A stretch of DNA of 64,000 nucleotides, taken from Lamellibrachia columna (Eukaryota; Annelida; Polychaeta; Sabellida; Siboglinidae). The position numbers and the translations under genes were made by a program. The notes below the pieces were generated by a model, which worked only from the letters and a program-made list of their open reading frames with translations, was not told the origin of the DNA and made no database searches. Positions 11,601 to 19,659 of the stretch are shown in pieces; position 1 is the stretch's first letter, and each line of letters begins with the position of its first letter. The stretch is from positions 1,335,001 to 1,399,000 of the forward strand of contig OY759268.1 in assembly GCA_963662155.1 (NCBI GenBank), given 5' to 3'.

Positions 11601-13262
11601 CAGGTATGTGTCTTGACTCAGTAGTGTCACTGGTTTCAACAGGTGAGTCAATGTTGCACAGGTATGTTGTGTCCTGACCCAGTAGTGTCACTGGTTTCAA
11701 CAGGTGAGTCAATGTTGCACAGGTATGTGTCTTGACTCAGTAGTGTCACTGGTTTCAACAGGTGAGTCAATGTTGCACAGGTATGTGTCTTGACTCAGTA
11801 GTGTCACTGGTTTCAACAGGTGAGTCAATGTTGCACAGGTATGTTGTGTCCTGACCCAGTAGTGTCACTGGTTTCAACAGGTGAGTCAATGTTGCACAGG
11901 TATGTGTCTTGACTCAGTAGTGTCACTGGTTTCAACAGGTGAGTCAATGTTGCACAGGTATGTGTCTTGACTCAGTAGTGTCACTGGTTTCAACAGGTGA
12001 GTCAATGTTGCACAGGTATGTGTCTTGACTCAGTAGTGTCACTGGTTTCAACAGGTGAGTCAATGTTGCACAGGTATGTTGTGTCCTGACCCAGTAGTGT
12101 CACTGGTTTCAACAGGTGAGTCAATGTTGCACAGGTATGTGTCTTGACTCAGTAGTGTCACTGGTTTCAACAGGTGAGTCAATGTTGCACAGGTATGTGT
12201 CTTGACTCAGTAGTGTCACTGGTTTCAACAGGTGAGTCAATGTTGCACAGGTATGTTGTGTCCTGACCCAGTAGTGTCACTGGTTTCAACAGGTGAGTCA
12301 ATGTTGCACAGGTATGTGTCTTGACTCAGTAGTGTCACTGGTTTCAACAGGTGAGTCAATGTTGCACAGGTATGTTGTGTCCTGACCCAGTAGTGTCACT
12401 GGTTTCAACAGGTGAGTCAATGTTGCACAGGTATGTGTCTTGACTCAGTAGTGTCACTGGTTTCAACAGGTGAGTCAATGTTGCACAGGTATGTGTCTTG
12501 ACTCAGTAGTGTCACTGGTTTCAACAGGTGAGTCAATGTTGCACAGGTATGTTGTGTCCTGACCCAGTAGTGTCACTGGTTTCAACAGGTGAGTCAATGT
12601 TGCACAGGTATGTGTCTTGACTCAGTAGTGTCACTGGTTTCAACAGGTGAGTCAATGTTGCACAGGTATGTGTCTTGACTCAGTAGTGTCACTGGTTTCA
12701 ACAGGTGAGTCAATGTTGCACAGGTATGTTGTGTCCTGACCCAGTAGTGTCACTGGTTTCAACAGGTGAGTCAATGTTGCACAGGTATGTGTCTTGACTC
12801 AGTAGTGTCACTGGTTTCAACAGGTGAGTCAATGTTGCACAGGTATGTGTCTTGACTCAGTAGTGTCACTGGTTTCAACAGGTGAGTCAATGTTGCACAG
12901 GTATGTTGTGTCCTGACCCAGTAGTGTCACTGGTTTCAACAGGTGAGTCAATGTTGCACAGGTATGTGTCTTGACTCAGTAGTGTCACTGGTTTCAACAG
13001 GTGAGTCAATGTTGCACAGGTATGTGTCTTGACTCAGTAGTGTCACTGGTTTCAACAGGTGAGTCAATGTTGCACAGGTATGTTGTGTCCTGACCCAGTA
13101 GTGTCACTGGTTTCAACAGGTGAGTCAATGTTGCACAGGTATGTGTCTTGACTCAGTAGTGTCACTGGTTTCAACAGGTGAGTCAATGTTGCACAGGTAT
13201 GTGTCTTGACTCAGTAGTGTCACTGGTTTCAACAGGTGAGTCAATGTTGCACAGGTATGCTG
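5656..13262 (+). repeat. minisatellite A, 58/61-bp unit, about 130 copies
   Basis: Head-to-tail array of a unit reading TGACTCAGTAGTGTCACTGG, then TTTCAACAGGTGAGTCAATG, then TTGCACAGGTATGTGTCT. A second class has GTTGTGTCC and is 61 bp. In the right third (about 11-13.26 kb) the classes alternate as 61-58-58, giving a 177-bp higher-order repeat. A block of about 2.3 kb is duplicated: rare variants near 7015, 7297 and 7821 recur about 2294 bp later. Each unit carries two plus-strand donor-like sites, CAG/GTGAGT and CAG/GTATGT. The array lies between the M1AP 3' end and SELENOT. Confidence 0.95.
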
Positions 13263-13877
13263 TGTCTTTATTCTACAATTAACTAAGGGAAATTAATTCA
13301 TCATTAATTTATTGGCAAATTGAAGTGAATCAATTGGTCATCCTTTGTTGGGCGTTAGGCTAGCGTAGACCTAGGCTAACATTTTTACATAAAATAAAAA
13401 GAGTATTGCACATATTAAGTATGCTAATTTAACACTCCAAATTAGACTCTTTCAATATATATTTACATAATTGTAATCTGTTTTCAGTTGTCTATATAAT
13501 ATGTTGCTTTAATTGTTTCTTCAATGATTCTACGAAAGCATGCAGTTTGTGAGACAATTACTACAGCGGGTGTATAGTAATTCCACGAGGCAGCACAATA
13601 AATAAATCCCAGAATTCAGTTCCTGAAATATATAACTGATGGTTGTTGAAATGTTGAAAGCAAGTTAACTTCAATAGTTGTTTTCCCAACTTGCTCGTTT
13701 TCACTAATATAACAACTCTGTTTAATGAATTGTATACAAAAATTACAATAAGTTGTGAAATTGTACACAAAACAATACAATAATCATTAGCTTAACTAAA
13801 ATTCAAGCAGGTTTCTATGACAACATACTAGCAAACTATGATAAATGTCACTATGGTTCCTTCTCAAGAACTGTCAC
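13263..13877 (-). other. M1AP 3' UTR and downstream flank
   Basis: Sequence following the M1AP stop codon on the minus strand. AATAAA polyadenylation signals on the minus strand lie at 13308-13313 and 13267-13272, about 570-610 nt after the stop and just before minisatellite A begins. The actual 3' end is not shown by the sequence. Confidence 0.4.
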
Positions 13878-14027
13878 TCATAGTTCTGTTGGGAATGATT
13901 CCATTGGTTTCCCATAGATGTCTCTGCCTGTCTTCTGTCGCGCATTTTTGCTGCCACTGCTTAGTTGATCAGTAGGCCAACCTGTGGCGCTGCGTCCCAC
14001 AGACGAGGCATTTCCTCCACCAGAAGT
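13878..14027 (-). CDS. M1AP: M1AP, terminal coding exon
   Basis: Acceptor CTTTTGTTTTTGCAG directly precedes 14027. The exon opens in phase 0, encodes 49 Ser/Gly/Lys-rich residues (TSGGGNASS near the start, SGSKNARQKTGRD in the middle) and ends with TGA at 13878-13880. Low complexity and basic character fit the poorly conserved M1AP C-terminus. Assignment rests on the strong acceptor, phase agreement with the exon at 15559 and the resulting total length, not on residue identity. Confidence 0.65.
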   Translation of the reverse strand, partial: TSGGGNASSVGRSATGWPTDQLSSGSKNARQKTGRDIYGKPMESFPTEL

Positions 14028-15558
14028 CTGCAAAAACAAAAGTAATTCATATCACTGCTGCTGGTGCAGTCACTTGCACAATTAATTAACCATAAAGTTA
14101 GTAAGCCTAGCTAATAGTTATTTAATCAAACATTATTGCAAAGAGCCAGAAAACGAATGCATTATCAATGCCTGTTTATTAATTACTTTGATAACCTTAT
14201 CTTGTAGGTCATTCTTTGTAATTTCTTGAGTAATTAGACAACACTATCATGTTCAATCACCCTCAGTCTCACCCTGTCATATCATAATATCATGATATAT
14301 AATCACTACTGTATATATATAACACCAACATGTTATATTACACTCACTTTGTACTATTATCTCAAATTATATAATATATATACGATATTAACTAATAAGT
14401 ACATAACACTAGGTAGTTTTTTCACAACCCATTTGGGGTTTCTAAAGCTATTTGTGGTCATACTGTAACCTCCATGATTGTCACCTTATTGCATGTAATG
14501 TGGAAGTATATTGTATATAGTGTGTCGTAAAAGCGTTTAGTCTCTCTATATATTACGACAAGGGGGTTCCCAATATAAAGAAGAATTAACAAATAAAACT
14601 TCACTGTATTAACCAACCTTAATCTTTATTATAACAATTAATATTAAACCCTGACAGTCTACCAGTTCCAGCCAAGCTTACAACACCTATCTGCAGTTCA
14701 CCAGTGTACCCAGTCCTTGGCTGAGAGGGAAACCATCCTTAGCCTACACCACTGCCTGCCTGCAACTTTACTGTCTTCCTCTCCTCTACAACACTGTATA
14801 ACATCCAACCCTGGCTCACCAAACACTCACTAGCCAATCATTATCTCTCACTTTCCTGCCTTCTAGTTTGAACAGACTAACTAACACCACACGTTTCTCA
14901 AGAGGCAACAGTCCCTGGGTAATTAATTAACACTGATACTTATCAATCTTATGACACTGGACCTTGACTCTTATCTAACACCCCTGCACTGACACCCAGC
15001 ACTGACACCCCAGCACTGACACCCAGCACTGACACCCCAGCACTGATACCCAGCACTGAAACCCCAGCACTGACACCCAGCACTGACACCCCAGCACTGA
15101 CACCCAGCACTGACACCCCAGCACTGACACCCCAGCACTGACACCCCAGCACTGACACCCAGCACTGACACCCCAGCACTGACACCCCAGCACTGACACC
15201 CCAACACTGACACCCCAGCACTGACACCCCAGCACTGACACCCAGCACTGACACCCCAGCATTGCCACTGGCAGGATACTTAAAGCATGTAGTTGGATCT
15301 AACAAGCAAAACTTATATCGAACTGATGACATAACAATTATATTATAGAACTGATGTGTTTATAATAATGAGCATTACCACTAGTGAATAAAATAAAATC
15401 CAAAAATATGATCACGTAAGTTTCTAAGACATAAACTTTTTTTAAATCAAGTTTTTACTGAGTTGGCCTGTAATTAATTATTAATGAGAAACCCTGACCA
15501 TTGTTACAGGGGACCGAGGAACTGTTCCTACAAAAGCCCCTCGTTCCTCCCGACTGAC
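14028..15558 (-). other. M1AP last intron
   Basis: Holds the 14/15-bp minisatellite B near its 5' side, and an 8-bp inverted repeat (TGTCGTAA ... TTACGACA) at about 14522-14560 with a 22-base spacer. The rest is AT-rich. I see no further gene between 14600 and 14980. Confidence 0.5.
14981..15264 (+). repeat. minisatellite B, 14/15-bp unit
   Basis: About 19 copies of CAGCACTGACACC(C), with the C run varying between CCC and CCCC. Length variation scrambles any reading frame. The open frames on the minus strand (SVLGCQCWG-type) are repeat artefacts. Confidence 0.95.
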
Positions 15559-15678
15559 CTGGGGCTTCCTCTTTCCCGCGATGGTCAATGGGCGACCTTT
15601 TGTTGACAGCTGAGTGACCAGACTCTCGCACAGACCAGACGAAAACAACAGAGGGTTGTAGCTCGACTCAACCGCCAC
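15559..15678 (-). CDS. M1AP: M1AP, penultimate exon
   Basis: Acceptor TTGGGTTCTCTGTAG precedes 15678 and donor CAG/GTCAGT follows at 15558. The exon has exactly 40 codons, phase 0 at both ends. It encodes VAVESSYNPLL then LFSSGLCESLVTQLSTK. The E-x-x-YNPL block corresponds to the LEPTYNPL region of vertebrate M1AP as I recall it. The frame stays open past the donor to a TAA near 15480, so readthrough to an alternative C-terminus is possible. The phase match with the terminal exon favours splicing. Confidence 0.75.
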
Positions 15679-15739
15679 CTACAGAGAACCCAAGCAATAT
15701 AATGGTGGTCTTCACCCTAATGTAAACTAATGCATTTGC

Positions 15740-15935
15740 TATGTAGAATTTGTACGAACAGTTCCACAGACAAAGTTCGCGTGTACAGGGAAATGTGGCC
15801 CTGGAACTGTTCCCACAAACCCCCCTCGCTCCTCCTTACTGTGTGAAATATTTTTATGGGGGGCTCCTGCGACAGCGACCAGATATTGGCATACTATTTT
15901 GAGCAAATTCTGAAATTCGCTTAGCGAATGCTTCA
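15740..15935 (-). repeat. second copy of a GGAACAGTTCC-containing block in the M1AP intron
   Basis: On the minus strand a block around 15790-15835 resembles the stretch just after the penultimate exon (15500-15550). Both contain a CGAGGGG element, then TTTGT(A/G)GGAACAGTTCC, and both translate in one frame to (K/R)EERG(G/A)FVGTVP. GGAACAGTTCC is an 11-base palindrome. The block could be a partially duplicated exon edge or a dispersed repeat; I cannot tell which. Confidence 0.5.
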
Positions 15936-15959
15936 CATTTCAGACCCGAGAGTGAACTA

Positions 15960-16126
15960 GTGCAGTGAAACCTCATTAATCTTGACACCTCAGTCCCCAG
16001 TGATTATGTTCCTATTAACAAGGTTTCCAGATAGGTGAATCACATACACAGTAATTAGTATTTGGAGATTCTGTCCCATGAAATTATGTCTGGATGGTGA
16101 GGCTATGTGTCCGTAGGTTCCAGTGT
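15960..16126. mobile_element. pogo/Tigger-like MITE
   Basis: The left end CAGTGAAACCTCATTAATC and the reverse complement of the right end (CACTGGAACCTACGG) form imperfect terminal inverted repeats. The interior (TTCCTATTAACAAGG, then CCAGATAGGTGAATCA) resembles the usual subterminal sequence of pogo/Tigger-type elements. It is about 165 bp with no coding capacity. Exact ends are uncertain. Confidence 0.5.
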
Positions 16127-16187
16127 TGGAGTTATTGCATATTAATAACTTAACATATTAATTTCTTTTGCATTACCAATTAAGTAG

Positions 16188-16732
16188 ACATAACATTGGC
16201 TCTCATGGTAATAAAGTGCTAATGCTGGTATTACATAACATTGGCTCTCATGGTAATAAAGTGCTAATGCTGGCATTACATAACATTGGCTCTCATGGTA
16301 ATAAAGTGCTAATGCTGGCATTACATAACATTGGCTCTCATGGTAATAAAGTGCTAATGCTGGCATTACATAACATTGGCTCTCATGGTAATAAAGTGCT
16401 AATGCTGGCATTACATAACATTGGCTCTCATGGTAATAAAGTGCTAATGCTGGTATTACATAACATTGGCTCTCATGGTAATAAAGTGCTAATGCTGGTA
16501 TTACATAACATTGGCTCTCATGGTAATCAAGTGCTAATGCTGGTATTACATAACATTGGCTCTCATGGTAATCAAGTGCTAATGCTGGTATTACATAACA
16601 TTGGCTCTCATGGTAATAAAGTGCTAATGCTGGTATTACATAACATTGGCTCTCATGGTAATAAAGTGCTAATGCTGGTATTACATAACATTGGCTCTCA
16701 TGGTAATAAAGTGCTAATGCTGGTATTACATT
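16188..16732 (+). repeat. minisatellite C, 45-bp unit, 12 copies
   Basis: Very uniform 45-bp unit beginning TAACATTGGCTCTCATGG. The unit is a multiple of three, so both strands show long in-phase frames (HNIGSHGNKVLML on plus, YHESQCYVMPALAL on minus). It lies wholly in the M1AP intron between the exons at 17076 and 15678. Few variants (GTAATCAAG twice, GGCATT against GGTATT) suggest recent expansion. Confidence 0.95.
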
Positions 16733-16887
16733 TTAGGTATTCGACCTAATTAATAAGCCTACAGTAAACATGAAAAAAAATGGGGCCATGAAAAAATGTA
16801 AAGGAATCTATTCTTATAAGCATTCACCAAAATTTGGGTTTCTCTAGACGATAAGGTAACTGTTTAACACTACTGGTGTCATTTGGT

Positions 16888-16960
16888 GACTAGTGTACAT
16901 CTGAAAAATGGTGCTGTTTAACACCAGATGGCGACATTTTTCAGTTGTTCCACACTAGTC
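16888..16960. repeat. imperfect inverted repeat (hairpin) in M1AP intron
   Basis: GACTAGTGT...CTGAAAAATG pairs with CATTTTTCAG...ACACTAGTC across a short centre that includes GGTGCTGTTTAACACC, itself a smaller stem. The whole is 73 bp. It could be a MITE remnant; no function is visible. Confidence 0.6.
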
Positions 16961-17075
16961 AAATTAAAAAAACATTGATCCTGCTGATTAAAAAGGGTAA
17001 GTCTGTATCCTACTCAAAGATTGTTGCCGTTTCTTGGTTGACTTCACATGCAATGATCCCACTGTAACAACTGAC

Positions 17076-17318
17076 CTGTGAGAGACACGCATCCATGACA
17101 GAGATAGTTTCCTCAGTCGGTTCGTCGGCCGAGCTGAAGTGCCGCGGCAGTATGATCTCATTGACAGCGACAGCCTTGAGCAGGAGGTGACAGGGCTGGT
17201 GGGAAGGAAGGAGGAGGAAGTGTCCACAGGGCTTGGGAGTGGGAACATTGTACACAAAGCGGGACTTGGAGACAGTCTCGGAGGGCGTAGTCTCCAGGCA
17301 GGCCAGCAACACTTCATT
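17076..17318 (-). CDS. M1AP: M1AP, conserved C-terminal-half exon
   Basis: Acceptor TTAGTGTTTGTGTGCAG precedes 17318; donor CAG/GTCAGT follows at 17075. It has exactly 81 codons, phase 0 at both ends. The sequence runs NEVLLACLETTP, then a centre FLLLPSHQPCHLLLKAVAVNE, then ISVMDACLS. LLLKAVAxxE and the preceding hydrophobic run match the LLVKAVATRE region of vertebrate M1AP in order and spacing. M1AP is a vertebrate germ-cell protein needed for progress through male meiosis I; in family knowledge it acts with the ZMM-type crossover proteins. No catalytic motif is visible. Confidence 0.88.
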
Positions 17319-17439
17319 CTGCACACAAACACTAACATCATGTCAATACTGTTCACATTATATGGCATGGAGATGTTCCAACTCTACTCAGTAACATGTT
17401 ACCTCCTCCTCCAGTAGTGTGAACAGCCACCAGGGCATC

Positions 17440-17591
17440 AACGTCTCACCACACAGCTGCTGGGGCAATTCCACCCTCAAACACTGCTGGCTATAACAGG
17501 ACATTCTTACTGACCACTGACCACCTCTGGAATGAACTCCCAGTGAAAATCATTACAATTATGGAGAGAGTTTCAAGAAAGAATTCAACAC
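17440..17591 (+). mobile_element. LINE C-terminal fragment
   Basis: The frame around 17500-17560 reads LTTDHLWNELPVKI, the C-terminal W-N-(E/S)-LP signature of many LINE reverse transcriptases. It runs directly into minisatellite D, which may have arisen at its 3' edge. Confidence 0.5.
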
Positions 17592-18168
17592 CTTCCTTGG
17601 TACCTTGCGTCAACGCCTGCCCCCAGAGTGGAGAGGGACAGCTGCTCTGTCAAGGAAGAAGTCACCTTCCTTGCTGCCTTGCGTCAGTGCCTGCCCCTAG
17701 AGTGGAGAGGGACAGCTGCTCTGTCAAGGAAGAAATCACCTTCCTTGCTGCCTTGCGTCAACGCCTGCCCCTAGAGTGGAGAGGGACAGCTGCTCTGTCA
17801 AGGAAGAAATCACCTTCCTTGCTGCCTTGCGTCAGTGCCTGCCCCAAGAGTTGAGAGGGACAGCTGCTCTGCCAAGGAAGAAGTCACCTTCCTTGCTGCC
17901 TTGCATCAGCGCCTGCCCCTAGAGTTGAGAGGGACAGCTGCTCTGTCAAGGAAGAAATCACCTTCCTTGCTGCCTTGCGTCAGTGCCTGCCCCTAGAGTT
18001 GAGAGGGACAGCTGCTCTGTCAAGGAAGAAATCACCTTCCTTGCTGCCTTGCGTCAGCGCCTGCCCCTAGAGTGGAGAGGGACAGCTGCTCTGTCAAGAA
18101 AGAAATCACCTTCCTTGCTGCCTTGTGTCAGTGCCTGTCCCTAGAGTGACAAGGGACAGCTGCACAAG
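17592..18168 (+). repeat. minisatellite D, 74-bp unit, about 8 copies
   Basis: Copies start near 17592, 17665, 17739, 17813, 17887, 17961, 18035 and 18109. On the M1AP sense (minus) strand each unit contains TTTCTTCCTTGACAG and GTCCCTCTCCACTCTAG, two pyrimidine-rich acceptor-like sequences, and an ACTGAC branch-point-like word about 40 nt before the first. It lies between two M1AP exons, upstream of the real acceptor at 17319. Confidence 0.9.
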
Positions 18169-18373
18169 CCAAGAACAAAGCCGACATAGAAAGCAAACAT
18201 TAATATATCACACATTTTCGGACTCATCATCAGTGCCTCCAAAACTGTAGTCAGGAGAACAAACTGAGACACGGCCTTGCAGACGTGGATCATTTAACCT
18301 ACCTTGGCAGTGTAATGTCTGAAGATGGAAACTGTTTTATTGACGTCAATAATAAGCAAGCACCACTGTGACA
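18169..18373 (+). mobile_element. LINE reverse-transcriptase fragment
   Basis: The frame at about 18270-18350 reads LADVDHLTYLGSVMSEDGN, then DVNNK, the VDxFxYLGSxxSxDG block found after the RT catalytic core in many LINEs of the RTE/I groups. It is short and broken at both ends. Confidence 0.55.
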
Positions 18374-18830
18374 GTAACTGAAGTCATACCTCATGTCATA
18401 GGAGCTGTACCAGGGCCTGGAAGTAACTGAAGGCATACCTTGTGTCGTAGGAGCTGTACCAGGGCCTGGAAGTAACTGAAGGCATACCATGTGTCGTAGG
18501 AGCTGTACCAGGGCCTGGAAGTAACTGAAGGCATACCTTGTGTCGTAGAAGCTGTACCAGGGCCTGGAATTAACTGAAGGCATACCTTGTGTCGTAGGAG
18601 CTGCACCAGGGCCTGGAAGTAACTGAAGGCATACCTTGTGTCGTAGAAGCTGTACCAGGGCCTGGAAGTAACTGAAGGCATACCTTGTGTCGTAGGAGCT
18701 GTACCAGGGCCTGGAAGTAACTGAAGGCATACCTTGTGTCGTAGAAGCTGTACCAGGGCCTGGAAGTAACTGAAGGCATACCTTGTGTCGTAGGAGCTGT
18801 ACCAGGGCCTGGAAGTAACTGAAGGCATAC
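18374..18830 (-). repeat. minisatellite E, 49-bp unit built from an M1AP exon end and its donor
   Basis: About 9-10 tandem copies continuing from the true exon end at 18831. On the sense strand each unit is CAGGCCCTGGTACAGCTCC, then TACGACACAAG, then the donor GTATGCC, then TTCAGTTACTTC. That is the last 30 coding bases of the exon plus the 5' splice site and about a dozen intronic bases. The units are 49 bp, so three units equal 49 codons, and the frame through the first five or so units has no stop. A variant near 18568 introduces TAA. Confidence 0.93.
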
Positions 18831-18932
18831 CTTGTGTCGTAGGAGCTTTACCAGGGCCTGGAAGTCATGTCTGTTTGTCTCCAGCTCGTCCCAGTCCGTT
18901 TTCCAACAACTTGTGGCGTCAACCAACAGGGG
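18831..18932 (-). CDS. M1AP: M1AP, exon with the TSCW / DWDELETN block
   Basis: Acceptor CTGCTGTCTCCAG precedes 18932 and donor AAG/GTATGC follows at 18830. It has exactly 34 codons, phase 0 at both ends. It encodes PLLVDATSCW then DWDELETNRHDFQALV. The run DWDELETN followed by F-x-AL, preceded by TSCW, is the strongest match to vertebrate M1AP in the window. The 3' end and donor of this exon are tandemly repeated downstream (minisatellite E). Confidence 0.9.
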
Positions 18933-19282
18933 CTGGAGACAGCAGGCAAAGGAAAACAATATTACTGTAAAGAGCCTAGCGTTTATGTTTCATAAAATTT
19001 ATATATTATTAAATATCACAAAACTACAATGTTTTTTAAATTCTTAATGTAATTGTATCAGTTGAAATGAAGACAGTAGTAAATGATAGGCTAAAATAAA
19101 AAAATTATATAGCTAAGTATTGAATAGTAAGCTTACTATAGAACTAAATAAGTTTAAACTATAATGACAACACTGCTGTCAAATATCTTCTTTGTGCATA
19201 AAATGGTCATCTACATAGGTCATCAATAATGTTTAAAATGACCAGTAATGTAGCCTGGCCAAATATTTACTGCTCCACCCAC

Positions 19283-19429
19283 CATGCCATACAGAACTGA
19301 TTCACAGATGGCAGCACTGGGCAGACGTCTAATGACACGCAATGAATGCACGGGAACAGTGGTGCCCCCTGTCACTCCGCAAACAGCCATCTTGGAAGAT
19401 GGTGGCGGAGTGGGACGAACATTTGCCAC
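19283..19429 (-). CDS. M1AP: M1AP, exon preceding the TSCW exon
   Basis: Acceptor CACTTTGGACTCACAG precedes 19429; donor ATG/GTGGGT follows at 19282. It has 49 codons, phase 0 at both ends. The exon starts VANVRPTPPPSSK, a variable Pro/Ser stretch, then HSLRVIRRLPSAAICESVLYGM. HxLRVIxxLxSxxxCESxxYG aligns with the HYKLQVIKALKSSGLCESLTYG region of vertebrate M1AP and joins directly to PLLVDATSCW of the next exon, as expected. Confidence 0.87.
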
Positions 19430-19659
19430 CTGTGAGTCCAAAGTGAGGCTCTGAAAGTGGGAGTGACGTCATTCTGGTCAGGCTTCAATTAAATGTTCCT
19501 CCTCAATTCTATTTTTTTATTAAAATTTTATTATTTAATTATTATTTAATTTTTGATTCTATTGTTCGCTCATCTGATTTAAAAACCATTCCGCAAAAAA
19601 ATCAAACCTGTCTCGTATCGACAGCGACATGCTGACTTGCTTGTATAACTTCGGTTGAC
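19430..19659. other. M1AP intron, AT-rich, nothing seen
   Basis: Polypyrimidine-containing lead-in to the exon acceptor and an AT-rich stretch at 19500-19560. No other feature. Confidence 0.5.

Noticed and set aside
5656..13262. CRISPR-like look of evenly repeated units
   Set aside because: Units are contiguous with no unique spacers, and the context is an animal genome with LINEs and introns.
16142..16749. Repeat protein HNIGSHGNKVLML (193 residues) or its antisense
   Set aside because: Frame is open only because the 45-bp unit is a multiple of three; it lies in an intron and both strands are equally open.
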